NCBI GenBank assembly: GCA_013215805.1
Contig: JABSQM010000014.1
Location: 1 to 64,000 of the forward strand
Reading direction: 5' to 3'
DNA from: Piscirickettsiaceae bacterium
GTDB taxonomy: Bacteria; Pseudomonadota; Gammaproteobacteria; Nitrosococcales; Methylophagaceae
Length of the DNA stretch: 64,000 nt
Part shown: piece by piece, positions 33,600 to 44,640 of the stretch
How positions within the stretch are numbered: position 1 is the stretch's first letter
How the letters are laid out: each line of letters starts with the position of its first letter
Position numbers and translations under genes: made by a program
The notes under the pieces: generated by a model
Told to the model about the DNA's origin: nothing
Databases searched by the model: none
What the model saw: only the letters and a program-made list of their open reading frames with translations

Positions 33600-34560
33600 G
33601 ATTACGGATTCCGCGAAATCACCTAACAGGGTACAATTTTTATTTGCCATTAGGCCAAAACGTACATGGTCTCATCACTATATTAACCAATATGACATAC
33701 CTGGCAATACTAACGTTTCAGTATTACTGCAATAATAATGTACCAAATTACAACAAATACATATCACGGATATATCTCTATAATTTTGCCCAGACAGGCA
33801 TAGTGGCTTCAGTATTTGCACCTCCAAACCAAGTGTATTAATACCTTCACATAATACATTTAGACAATTCCTGTAAATTTCTAAAATATCTAAAACATAA
33901 TATTACATACCCTCTGCAATTTTGATAGCCGCCCACTGAATTTAGATAAATATCCCGCAACCAAGATAGGATCTTATCCCAACCAAGACAGATACTGAGG
34001 TTAAATTACTAGAAATAAAAACTACGCACCAACCGCAGATATTATAGATATTAAATAAAAATAAAATTATACTGCCATATACTTAGTACCAACAACTTGT
34101 TGGATATATTAAACCTTGCAGCCATCGAAGGTGATTTCACCATAAGATAAATCATGTATTACATTAATTTTGCGTTCCTCAACAAAGGCTACTATAAATT
34201 AGAAAAATTTTAGAGCTACAAATTTAGTGGTTGGCTCATTGATAAATTTAATACTAACATTTTTAGATTCGGTCATTAATTTTTAATAATTTATCTAGTT
34301 TTACAAGATAACTCCACCTAACGAACAGAACATGACTAATATAATCTCCTGAGATTATAGATCCATACAGATGCATGGGACATGCTAAATTAGGTACTAA
34401 AATAGCATCACCAGGAATATGTAGATTCCTCACAACAAAATCCATAATGTCTTCACCACACGCACGAAATCACACCTTAAAATAATTTACAATATTAAAT
34501 ATATAAGGTGAAAGATATTTAATTCTGAGAAATCCCTGTTTGATTCAATAACTGTAAAAC
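33600..34560 (-). pseudogene. alaC: Relic of glutamate-pyruvate aminotransferase AlaC-type
   Basis: Alanine-synthesising PLP aminotransferase whose gene commonly precedes hom. Minus-strand fragments follow family order: GDAILVPNLACPMHLYGSII (within the 60-codon open stretch 34263-34445; native GDTVLVPNPAYPIHPYG), then EATMPVWAKL with a following stop (about 33770-33800; native KATMFVWAKIP), LPGMSYW (native SPGIGFG) and DHVRFGLMANKN (about 33636-33671; native DHVRFALIENE). Frame changes and stops intervene. The lysine-containing PLP segment was not located. Confidence 0.82.
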
Positions 34561-34621
34561 CATATAAAATAAATAAAAATTATCACTACTTAAAATCTAA
34601 TAAACGTTTAGACTACAACAT

Positions 34622-36121
34622 TTAATCAATTTTTGGCCGCATGTATGGAAACAACAACACATCTTTAATAGAGGCTGAATTTGTTAATAACATCACCAAT
34701 CGATCTATGCCAATACCCTCTCCTGCTGTTGGTGGCATGCCATATTCTATAGCGCTAATATAATCATTATCAAAATACATAGCTTCATAATTACCAGAAT
34801 TTTTTTCTGCTTCCTGAGATCTAAAACGTTCGGCCTGATCCTCAGAATCATTAAGCTCCGAGAAACCATTGGCAATTTCACGACCGCCAACGAAGAACTC
34901 GAATCTATCGGTTAAAAAAGCATTGTTATCACTGCGTCGTGCCAGAGGAGAAGTTTCTGTAGGATAGGCAGTAATAAATGTAGGCTCTAACAATCTATGC
35001 TCAACAGTTTTTTCAAAAATTTCGATTATGATTTTGCCAAGGCCATAACTCTCTTTCAACGGAATTCCCAAATCCCTAGCAACGGCACTCACCGCCTCAA
35101 TTGTAGACAAATGCTCTGATTTTAAATCAGGATTAAAATTAAGAATTGACTCATCCACCGTCATACGGCGGAATGATTTAGAAAAATCTAAATCTACACC
35201 TTGGTAATGCAGATGTAATGTTCCCAATAAATCTTGGGTCAAAGTACGAATCATGTCTTCGGTTAAATTCATAAAATCATTGAAATCAGCATAAGCCTGA
35301 TAGAATTCGACCATCGTAAACTCTGGATTGTGCCATGTAGATAACCCTTCATTACGAAAGCTACGGCTGATCTCAAACACCCTTTCAAAACCACCGACTA
35401 CTAAACGCTTTAGATAAAGCTCTGGCGAAATACGTAAAAATAAATTTACATTCAAAGCATTGTGGTAGGTGATAAACGGTCTTGCAGTTGCACCACCAGG
35501 AATAGATTGCATCATCGGCGTCTCAACCTCTAGGTAGTCTCTAACCATTAAAAACCGACGAATACCATCAATAATACGGGCACGCATAATGAAGATAGCG
35601 CGACTACTCTGATTCATAATTAAATCTACATGACGTTGACGGTAACGTGTCTCTTGGTCGGATAAGCTATGAAATTTCTCAGGCAATGGTCGTAAGGACT
35701 TAGTCAATAGATATATGCCATCTACCAGAACTGATAATTCACCCTTATTAGTACGAAAGATTACACCCTCAGCTGCAATAATATCCCCTAAATCCCAACA
35801 TTTGAATTGAGCATAAACACCTTGGACTAAATAATCACTTTTAATATACAGCTGCATATCTCCAGACATATCTCTAATATGGGCAAAGCTTGCTTTGCCC
35901 ATGACACGTTTAGTCATTAGTCTACCGGTAATCTTGACACGAGTTGGATGTTTGATCAATTCTTTGGCTGTAGTTTCATTATGTTTGACGAACAACTCTG
36001 CATTAAGAATAGTACGACGAAAATCATTAGGGAAAGCGTTTCCCTGTTCACGTAATTTAGCCAATTTCTTACGACGATGGGTAATTAATCGATTCTCATT
36101 TTGTTCAACTTCATTTAACAT
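34622..36121 (-). CDS. lysS: Lysyl-tRNA synthetase LysS (class II)
   Basis: Charges tRNA-Lys. The 499-residue protein is full length. It has an N-terminal OB-fold anticodon domain ([19 protein letters not shown]) and the class II catalytic core with motif 2 [20 protein letters not shown] and motif 3 [14 protein letters not shown], plus [15 protein letters not shown]. It follows prfB by 21 bases, the same prfB-lysS pairing as in Escherichia coli. Confidence 0.97.
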   Translation of the reverse strand: MLNEVEQNENRLITHRRKKLAKLREQGNAFPNDFRRTILNAELFVKHNETTAKELIKHPTRVKITGRLMTKRVMGKASFAHIRDMSGDMQLYIKSDYLVQGVYAQFKCWDLGDIIAAEGVIFRTNKGELSVLVDGIYLLTKSLRPLPEKFHSLSDQETRYRQRHVDLIMNQSSRAIFIMRARIIDGIRRFLMVRDYLEVETPMMQSIPGGATARPFITYHNALNVNLFLRISPELYLKRLVVGGFERVFEISRSFRNEGLSTWHNPEFTMVEFYQAYADFNDFMNLTEDMIRTLTQDLLGTLHLHYQGVDLDFSKSFRRMTVDESILNFNPDLKSEHLSTIEAVSAVARDLGIPLKESYGLGKIIIEIFEKTVEHRLLEPTFITAYPTETSPLARRSDNNAFLTDRFEFFVGGREIANGFSELNDSEDQAERFRSQEAEKNSGNYEAMYFDNDYISAIEYGMPPTAGEGIGIDRLVMLLTNSASIKDVLLFPYMRPKID

Positions 36122-36142
36122 AGATCATCTCTACCCTTTCCT

Positions 36143-37238
36143 TTAAAGTCCTAATTTCAGAGAAGCTTGAATAAATAGGTCCAAATTTCCATTTAGAACA
36201 GCCTGGATATTTCCTGTTTCCACATTGGTACGTAAATCTTTGATTCGTGATTGATCTAATACATAGGATCGTATTTGATTTCCCCAGCTGATATTATCTT
36301 TACCATTTTCTAAGAATTGCTTTTTTTCATTTTGTTTTGTTGATTCAAATTCGTATAGCTTTGCTCGTAACAAGTTCATCGCAGTCTCTCTATTTTGATG
36401 TTGCGATCTCTGATTTTGGCACTGTACTACAGTATTGGTCGGTATATGCGTGATTCGAATCGCAGAGTCTGTTTTATTGACATGTTGACCACCTGCGCCG
36501 CTAGCACGATAAGTGTCAATTCTCAGATCTACCTTATTGATTTTTATCTCGATGATGTCATTGACTTCTGGATAAATACACACTGAAGCAAATGAAGTAT
36601 GTCGTCTAGCGCTGGAATCAAATGGTGACTTGCGAACTAAGCGATGGATACCTGTTTCGGTACGCAATAAACCATAAGCATATTCGCCTTTGAAATGCAC
36701 AGTAGCACTTTTGATCCCAACTACATCGCCATCAGATACCTCTATTAATTCGACTTTGAAGTTTTGAGAGTCTCCCCAACGTAGGTACATACGAAGTATC
36801 ATATTCGCCCAATCTTGAGCCTCGGTACCACCGGATCCAGCCTGAATATTTAAATAAGCATTATTTACATCTATTTTTTCAGAAAAATTACGCTGTAATT
36901 CTAATTTTTCTAAACCTTTTTTTAACGTGTTAAGATCAGCAATTACGACATCTAAAATTTCCTGATTCTTTTCTTCGGAAGCTAATTTTAACAGATCGAT
37001 AGAATCATTTAAAGTAACGCCATAGGTGGTTAATGTTGTAATAATTAGCTCTAAATTGGCACGCTTGCGCTCCAATTTTTGAGCACGCCTAGGATCATCC
37101 CAAATTTTAGGAAATTCTAATTCGCGATTAACCTCTAATAGCTCCTCTTCTTTACCTTCATAGTCAAAGAAACCTCCTAAGATCGTCAATGCGAATTGCA
37201 AGATTTTTTATTTTCTGAATTGTTGCACCTAATTCCAA
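36143..37238 (-). CDS. prfB: Peptide chain release factor 2 (PrfB), with programmed +1 frameshift
   Basis: Terminates translation at UGA and UAA. The main frame contains the stop-codon recognition motif SPF and the peptidyl-hydrolysis motif in RASGAGGQHVNKTDSAIR. Its open frame lacks a proper N-terminus because the gene uses the classic RF2 recoding site. A TTG at 37238, preceded by AAGGGG, begins a 23-codon frame (MELGATIQKIKN... ending LRRFL) that stops at UGA (37166-37164). A +1 shift then continues into DYEGKEEELLEVNRELE. The combined product is about 364 residues, normal for RF2. It is cotranscribed with lysS. Confidence 0.95.
37163..37178 (-). promoter_or_regulatory. prfB: RF2 autoregulatory +1 frameshift site
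   Basis: The minus strand reads AGGAGG, TTT, CTT, TGA, C. This is the known RF2 arrangement: an internal Shine-Dalgarno-like hexamer three bases before the slippery CTT codon and the in-frame UGA. Low RF2 lets the ribosome slip into the frame GAC-TAT-GAA. The layout matches the well-studied Escherichia coli site in spacing, with AGGAGG replacing AGGGGG. Confidence 0.95.
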
Positions 37239-37318
37239 AATTAAGCCCCTTGTTGAACTTAAATCTCACCATCCATGATAGACACAAATATAAAAATTAT
37301 AACTGAATATTAATTCAA

Positions 37319-38020
37319 TCATTTATTTTCTGGCAAGAAGAGTATTGGATCCACAGGCCTGCCGTTCCGTCGTATTTCGAAATATAATCTATTTTTCTGA
37401 ATACCGGTTCGACCTAACAATGCAATTTTTTGTCCTACCTCGACCTGCTGGCCCTCTTTAACTAATATAATTTTGTTATGAGCATAAGTACTTGAATATA
37501 CATCATTGTGCTTAATAATTATTATATTACCATAATGTGTAAGCCCATTCCCACTATATAAAACTTTGCCCGATGATGATGCAATAACACTTTGACCTGA
37601 CCTACCGGATATATTAATACCTTTTCTACCTGCAGCATCTTTAGAATAGGTCGATAATATTTTTCCTAAAGTTGGCCAACACCATACTAATTTTTTATTT
37701 AATGATGTTATCATCTCCTTACCCACTAGTTTGGTTGCTCTAGTTACCTTTTCAATAGACCGGAACCATATGTCTTCGTTTACATAAATTGTATATGGGA
37801 ATTCAATTCCATTAATTGTAGCTAAAATTTTATGATCATATCCATGACGCAAACTAATGGAAAATAAGGTATCGCCTCTTTTGACTCTGTAAGAAGAAAG
37901 AGGTATAATCGCCACTTTAAAATTTTTATTTTCTTGATTATTGTAAGTACCAACTGGCGCTACAAATTGAGCGCTGCATAAAGTCCAAGACAGTATGAAA
38001 AGTATCAATGCCACCTTCAT
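37319..38020 (-). CDS. nlpD: NlpD-like LysM/LytM-domain envelope protein (probable amidase activator)
   Basis: Periplasmic protein of 233 residues. It has a hydrophobic export signal (residues 1-17) with a cysteine near its end, in a poor lipobox context. A LysM domain follows (YRVKRGDTLFSISLRHGYD, about 44-88), then a C-terminal M23/LytM domain (GINISGRSGQSVIASSSGKV and HYGNIIIIKHNDVYSSTYAHN). The zinc-ligand histidine expected before GI.I is absent and the final H.H motif reads YFEIR, as in catalytically dead NlpD/EnvC proteins that activate cell-wall amidases for daughter-cell separation. Its usual partners surE, pcm and rpoS are not adjacent. Confidence 0.85.
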   Translation of the reverse strand: MKVALILFILSWTLCSAQFVAPVGTYNNQENKNFKVAIIPLSSYRVKRGDTLFSISLRHGYDHKILATINGIEFPYTIYVNEDIWFRSIEKVTRATKLVGKEMITSLNKKLVWCWPTLGKILSTYSKDAAGRKGINISGRSGQSVIASSSGKVLYSGNGLTHYGNIIIIKHNDVYSSTYAHNKIILVKEGQQVEVGQKIALLGRTGIQKNRLYFEIRRNGRPVDPILFLPENK

Positions 38021-39630
38021 AATTTATCAAAAATATCCTTAAAATGATCAGAATAATATAAAAAATATTAACCAATTAATGAATGCTGTTAATTAAGGTG
38101 AAATTTGATTTCTCATTAATCTAAACCCTAAATATGACAATTAGAGAAAACAATAAACGAGAGCATGATCTTAATAAAGATTACCTATCTACGACTAATG
38201 AAGTCGTAAATTTTAATAAAATATTCATGCAACAATTAACTCGCATGATTGTACAATACCATTCACACTATTACTAAATAAGCTAAGATATCACCCATAA
38301 TTTACATGCATACATCTTATGGATAAAAAGTTTGATATTGAACTAACTGTGCATTAAATTATGAATAAAAATCGGTATGGTTCGATACGATTTAACAGAG
38401 TTATAGTGAGTAAATCGCATGCTTGAAATAAAAATATCTCATAATACAATACATATAAATTGTAAAAGAGCTCATATTAACATGAACTTTTAAGGAATGA
38501 CAAAGCACTACATTAAATCCCAGTATATACATAATCATCACCATCAAAATCCAATGGCGCACAACCATTAGGAGTATTTTGAAGAAAAATATTATTATTC
38601 CAAAATAGACTTTATGGCCTATCCATCCCTGGTATATACATCATAAGATAATACCCATCTATCAAAATTTGTGTTGATATTCCTCAATCCTAGTTTTCCA
38701 ATTTAAATCTGATAAAAGCGTTCATCACATTTCTTCCTGTGGCGATAGAAGTATTGTACTTAAATTAATTTAAAAAGTAATATAATAAATATACTGACCC
38801 TTAATACGAATGAAGGATGTATGTATACAAATAATAAGACAACTTTTGATTTTTATTAGCCGTGCTCAATACTCCAACATAGAGATAAACTGGATAACTC
38901 AACAAATTCAACATAGAATGGCCTATATCATGAATTCAGCATAAATTTCTTCAATTGTTTGATAACTGAGTTGATAAAAAGGTAGTATCAGGCCTCATGA
39001 AAAATGATATCTGAAAAGTAGCAGCCGTGAACTTCATAAATTAAAAATTATCATTAAAATATCCGATCTTAAGTGTTTAAGTGAAAATTAATCTCAAGTT
39101 TATGCAAAAATAATTAGATTGTTTGCCAATTATAATTATTGATATCTATTAGATAATATTAAAATAACCATAGCATGGTATCAATGTACCATATCATGTA
39201 GCTTGGCCCTATTCATTGTTTTTGGATTAAAATGATCAGGTATTAGCTAATATTTATTCCTATAATCATTTCTCCTAAAAATGCAGTATAAAATACTATC
39301 TAAAAATTTAATATGATAGTTACAGTTGGATAATGAAATACCCAAAAGTAATAATCACAAAAAAGTTTATCACAACAAAACAAAACATCCTCATTCTGAG
39401 CTATTAGTTTCGCATCATAACATCAAATATAGATTTGTTCGTATATTTTACTACCATATAACTTGACTAATATTTTAATAATTAGAAGTAGATTACTAGC
39501 CCTCATAAAGCACATAGGAAATCTTTTCTCGCATTGTTTTTTGCTATGTGACTATACTGACAAATTAATTTTTAATAAATTATATTAATGTACATATGAT
39601 AATACTTATACCTTTTATCATTACATGATC
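38021..39630. other. Non-coding gap upstream of nlpD
   Basis: About 1.6 kb without an open gene. The C-terminal half of a decayed ctpA may occupy part of it, but apart from a weak PCYGYFNII near 39170-39190 I found no convincing fragment. Confidence 0.35.
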
Positions 39631-39639
39631 ACACAATAA

Positions 39640-39900
39640 TATTGGCTAGTCTCTAGCAAAGATATTCTTACCTTGATGTAAGAAAAATGTAAATCTAACT
39701 TTATTTTTCAAATCTAGTCTTCTTTCTAAATATATGTATAAGCAGCCCATATTAAGTTGCTCATTAATTTTTATTAAGCTGCCACTGAAAATATTTTTAT
39801 AAAAATGATACGTATGTGCTTTTAGCATTTATAGTGAAAATTATCAATAGAGAATGACCATTAATTTATCTTTATTTAATACGAATAATTTGAACTAGAC
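39640..39900 (-). pseudogene. ctpA: Relic of carboxyl-terminal processing protease CtpA (PDZ domain)
   Basis: CtpA-type S41 proteases trim periplasmic proteins, and their gene sits near a rhodanese gene in betaproteobacteria. A 60-codon minus-strand open piece (39646-39828) reads HTYHFYKNIFSGSLIKINEQ, then NMG, then VRFTFFLHQGKN. This aligns along its length with the PDZ stretch DTPAFRAGLKSGDLIVKIN, then (V)KGM, then V.LTIVRKGE. The catalytic Ser/Lys part was not recovered. The rest of the gene presumably decayed in the flanking non-coding DNA. Confidence 0.6.
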
Positions 39901-40656
39901 TTGTAAAGATATAGCTTGTTCGAGGCTTAATTTTAGGTATAAATTTTATTTTATCAAATTTATAGTATTAGAAATATATATTCAACAGCATATCTTCGTG
40001 TTCAGTTATTAGCTAACTTTGGAATAGGAGATCTTTAAGAACCCCTATAAATTTACGAAAGATATATCCCTGCTCCAAAAGCAACCGATATAGTCCATTA
40101 TACTAAAATTATTTCTGCCTTCTGGATAATCTGATACTTTACAGATAAAATATCAGATGACTTCATTTTCCTGCATGACTGTTAGGTAGCTACACATGGA
40201 GATAAACACTTTCAATATCATCTAAAAACTTTGTATAACACGCAACATAATTAAATTAATTTTAGAAGCTTAATGATGTCACTAGATATCATATAAAGAT
40301 ACTAATTTTTAAGATATGAATAATAACCATTATGTCCTGGCCAAGAAGGACAGTAGGTAAAAATTTTCATGATTCCCATCTATAATATATCATTAACTAC
40401 TAAAAGTTTTATTCCCACGCCAATGCATTAGCTAACAATAGGTTCTAGATATGTTTGAATTTATAAGAAACTATTATTGTTTCACTTTTCATCCTTAAAT
40501 TTTAGGATGCCAAATTGATTGCACGATAATAATATATTATTTTATATGGCTTTAACTATTTTATGTAAAAACCTAGATTCAGTGACATCAGTCATGATTG
40601 ATGAAAATCCTTAATATTGATATAATTGATGCCTAACATTTTAAAAGAATTCCTTA
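39901..40656. other. Non-coding gap upstream of rhodanese
   Basis: About 750 bases. It may include the ctpA N-terminus (a signal-peptide-like TISVAFGAGIYLS around 40090) and a phosphoglycerate mutase relic, but neither reaches the level of an annotation. No strong ribosome-binding site precedes the rhodanese gene. Confidence 0.35.
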
Positions 40657-40980
40657 ATGAGACAGATAACATCAATACAGCTACATGATATCCTAGACAT
40701 AGGTATGAAAATGAATTTATTAGATGTACGTGAGACGAACGAGTTGAAATATGGTGTAATAAGCAATTCAATTCATATTTCTATGAAAAACATAGCAGCA
40801 AAAATGGATGAATTAGGACAGCTTAAAAAAGATCCTATAGTGATAATTTGCCGTTCAGGTAAACGTAGTAATAAGGTAGGACAATATCTAGAAAAAGCTG
40901 GGTTTAACGATTTGATCAACTTGGCTGGTGGCATGAATGAGTGGGCAACAAAAATTGATAACAGCATGACGGTCTACTAA
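40657..40980 (+). CDS. Single-domain rhodanese-like sulfurtransferase
   Basis: Small cytoplasmic protein of 107 residues with one rhodanese domain. It shows NLLDVRETNELKYGVI near the N-terminus, the active-site loop CRSGKRS with catalytic Cys65, and LAGGMNEWA at the end. Such proteins transfer sulfur from thiosulfate or persulfides, with physiological acceptors generally unknown. It stands alone: grxC and secB, which follow it in many relatives, are not found in the next 470 bases. Confidence 0.9.
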   Translation: MRQITSIQLHDILDIGMKMNLLDVRETNELKYGVISNSIHISMKNIAAKMDELGQLKKDPIVIICRSGKRSNKVGQYLEKAGFNDLINLAGGMNEWATKIDNSMTVY

Positions 40981-41455
40981 TAAACATCAATACAATTTTC
41001 TTTTTATTCATGTCATCATTATGCAAAATGGCATATAAATTTTAAGTTCATTTTACTATGAGATTAGGCGTCAATGTGACCAGTTGATAACTGAATGGTT
41101 ACAGATAAGCATCTGTACAATATTAAGCATAAAATTGTAAATAATTAGTAGATAGAAATATTAGAGCTGAATTAGTTGAGGAAAATTAATTTTTACATGG
41201 GAGCCCATACTTTCTATTAAAACACAAGATGATATTAAAATATTTATAGTCAAATATAAGATATATAATTAGATAAGACAAACAGATGGATTGATACGTA
41301 AGCCAAAATTAAAAATTAGGTCTGATTCTAATGTTGAAATAACAAAAATATTATACTAAGTTGTGAAGATTGATAATATATGTCTATTATCAAAATATAT
41401 GACGTTCAATTATTAAGACCTATTAATCACAATAGAAAATTAGAATAGCCATAAT
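40981..41455. other. Non-coding gap between rhodanese and parE relic
   Basis: About 475 AT-rich bases with no recognisable gene or RNA. Confidence 0.4.
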
Positions 41456-43235
41456 ATGACAATTACATATAACGCTTCTACAATTGAGGCCTTAACAGGG
41501 TTGGAGACAATGAAAACGCAACCAAGCCTGTATAAAGATATCTCGCACCCCAATAATTTGGCACAAGAGATTATTGATAATAGTATTGATGAAGCTGTTG
41601 CTAGCTGTACCAACAGGATTCAAGTGATTTTACACACCGACAATCTCATTGAAATAACCAATAATGGCATAGCATGCCAGTAGATTTTCATCCTCAAGAA
41701 GGCATTTGCAGTGTTGAGGTCATTTTAACTCGTATTCATGCCGACAGTAAATTTTCAAGAAAAAATTATCAATTTTATGGAGGTCTTTATGGTATGAGTA
41801 TTTCTATTGTCAACGCCTCATCATTCAGATTAGATGTGACAAATAAACGAAGTAGTAAGAAGTATTTTATAAAATTCGAACATAGTTGATCAGTTGAAGG
41901 TTTACAGAAATTGGTAAGGTAGGTCAAAATAATACCGGTAATAATCTACTATTTAGGTTAAATATTAAATACTTTGATGTTCCCAAATTCTCAGTAGATG
42001 ATTTATGCCATGTATTATACGCCAAGGCAGTACTACGTCCTCGTTTGGCAGTGCTTTTTACAAGCTCCAAGTAGTGCTAAAGATACAATATGATCGATAT
42101 TATAAAGATGGGGTTGAATCTTATTTATCCACTTTTATGATTGACCAACTTTGTGTACCATCTACCCCCTTTGTTGGTCACAACAAAGGTAAACACGAAC
42201 AAATTGATTGAGCCTTAACGTGGTAACATAAAATCGGTGTACAGTGAAAGAGAGTTACGTTAATCTAATCCCGACAGCTCATGAAAGAACTCACGTACAT
42301 AGATTACGTTCTAGTATAGTTAAGGCTTTGCAGAAATTTTATAAGTTCCGTAATTTATTGTCGAGGGGCACAAAACTATTACCAGAAGATATTTAAGAAC
42401 ACTGCTATTATGTGTTATCAGTTAAATTAGATGCTCCACGATTATCTAGTAAAAATAAAGCGCTTCTATCATCACAAGAATGTGCAACCCTTCTGTCTAA
42501 TTAGATTAAGGATGATCTTATTTTATGGCTAAATAAACATGTAGAGAATATCGAGCTAATAGTTAAATCAGCTATTCATAACTCGGACTCAAGGCTGAAA
42601 AACTAAAAATATTATTCATAAGCAACCACGGACAAGATCTAAATTACCAGGAAGATTATCTGATTGTACATTCCAAAATATAAATTTAACTGAAGTATTT
42701 TTAGTTGAAAGAGACTAGGTAGGAGGCGGTGACAAACAAGAACGGAAGATAAAATTTCAAGCAATAATACCGTTACGAAGAAAGATATTAAATACATGGG
42801 AAGTTGAATTAACACGAGTATTGGCATCTCAAAAATACACAATATTGCAATTAGAGTAAATCTGAGATCAAATGACCTATCAGGTCTACGATATGGAAAG
42901 ATTTGTATTTTGGCTAATACAGACTCAGATGACGATCATATGGCCACTTTTATACGTGTTTTATTCGTTCGTCATTTTAGACCCTTGGTTAAATTTGAGC
43001 ATATTTGTATATCCATGCCACCTCTATATCGTATTAATGTCGGGAATAAGCTCACTTACGCCTTGAATGATAAGGAACGGCAAATATATATTGATGAAAT
43101 TGAAAAAAATGAAAGGAAAGATTAGTATTTAACTCTTTGAGGGCTTAGGTGGGATGAATTCAATATAACTTCATGAAACTAGTATGGCTCCGGATACTCA
43201 CAAATCTATGAGACCAAGAATTTCATCCAATGATG
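41456..43235 (+). pseudogene. parE: Frameshifted topoisomerase IV subunit B (ParE)
   Basis: The ATPase subunit of topoisomerase IV, broken by several lesions. The first 75 codons are intact in frame and include the ATP-binding EIIDNSIDEAVA. A one-base loss near 41670-41680 then moves the sequence into another frame, where MPVDFHPQEG, FSRKNYQFYGGLYGMSISIVNA follow to 41889. Further fragments run to the end, including DSDDDHMATFIRVLFVRHFR and PPLYRINVGNKLTYALND (42910-43125) and LHETSMAPDTH (about 43170-43203). Stops and frame changes separate them. The total length is close to native, so decay is mainly by small mutations. Confidence 0.93.
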
Positions 43236-44640
43236 GTACTATTATAATGACGGACAAGGCAATTAGGGGTCTATAGATGATCCTAAGTCTTTCGCGGCCA
43301 TGCGCCATACCGCGTCACGTCTAACTGTTTGTTCAAAAAATTTATTAAGCGAACTAGGGGCGAGGTATTGTCGAATGGTTATCCAATCTTGATGACACGA
43401 TGGGTGAGCCATCATTGTTGCCGACACGATGCCTAATATTCCACTTAGCGGCAGCAAATTGTAGTGGGTATGTCTACGAATATCCCTCCTCATAACCTAT
43501 ATGAGGTGGTTAGTGCATGCTTACAATTATTAAACAAAGTATCCACAATTCTAGATGAGCTGCTAAAAAATATTAAAAAACATATTTTCCAACCAGAGGT
43601 GAGATGATTTCATCGCGCAAAGATTTGATAAAATTAATAATACAAAATATGATTCTACAAATCAACGTAGTTGTCACAACCTAGAAGACGATACGTTAAA
43701 TATTAAAAATATACCATATCAGATTCCAGCAACTGAAATAATTAAACAAATAAGTAATGAATAATTATTAATAGTGGCACTCCACGAGATGAATATGATC
43801 ATAAGCATACAGCAATAATTGTGGTCATACCTCGATATAGTCACATTAATTCAGAGACCTTAATGTTACATTTGTTTGCAACAACAGACCTAGAACGCAG
43901 TTGTCATGTCAACATAAATATGATCGGTCTAGATGGCCGACCACAAATTAAAAACTTACGTGATGTGTTACTTGAATGGTTGGTATTCAGAAAAGAGACC
44001 ATACGCCGCCAATTGCGATATAGTCTAAATGAAATACTAAATCGCATACATATATTATCATCTCTCCCACTTACCTGTTTTAATATTGATGAAGTTGTTA
44101 CTATCCTCCGGACAGAAAATAAACCAAAAATAATACTAATGGAGCGTTTTAGTATTAGTAACTGTCAATATGACTATATATTAGATTTGAAGCTACGTCA
44201 CTTGAATGCATTAGAAAAAATAAAAATTTGTGATGAAATGAATGCGCTTACCAAGGAAGAAAGTTTTAGAGTTGGCACCTATATTGGATAAACATTTGAA
44301 AGATTTTGTTTGCAAATAATTGATGATAGATACAAATAAATTTGATGATAAGCGTCGTCTGGCAATAATAAAACGAAATCTGCGAAAAATTAGATGCATA
44401 CGAGTTACTACCCACCGAACCATGGACAATCATTTTAATATTTTCAGTTAATTAATTGCCAGACATGAATAAGGGGCAGGTATCCTGTTGATCAACATTC
44501 CTACAGCGCAATTAATTGGTGAATAAAAAGGATTTAATTTGGCTAACTTGATAACGAAATCTAGCGATTTGATTGTGCATGCGAGCCAACGTTATTTAAC
44601 ATCCAAATAATCCGATCTGGAACTTTACGTTAGAAAATGC
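43236..44640 (+). pseudogene. parC: Frameshifted, 5'-deleted topoisomerase IV subunit A (ParC)
   Basis: The DNA-cleaving subunit of topoisomerase IV. It begins abruptly with DGQGN, a stop replacing the next residue, then GSIDDPKSFAAMRHTASRLT (about 43250-43325), so roughly the first 90-100 codons, including the catalytic tyrosine context upstream, are missing. A long intact piece (43821-44291) carries LHLFATTDLERSCHVNINMI, GLDGRPQIKNLRDVLLEWLV and LKLRHLNALEKIKICDEM. Beyond it, FDDKRRLAIIK and EKGF-like pieces of the C-terminal domain extend to about 44640. It directly follows parE in the usual parE-parC order. Confidence 0.92.

Noticed and set aside
40200-40560. Possible phosphoglycerate mutase (gpmA) relic divergent from the rhodanese gene
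   Set aside because: A weak LLLANALAW and a possible YTSVLKR-like piece could be chance; no clear RHG motif was found.
42639-42842. Open 67-codon minus-strand frame inside the parE region
   Set aside because: It lies antisense to legible ParE fragments and reads as the shadow of the decayed gene.
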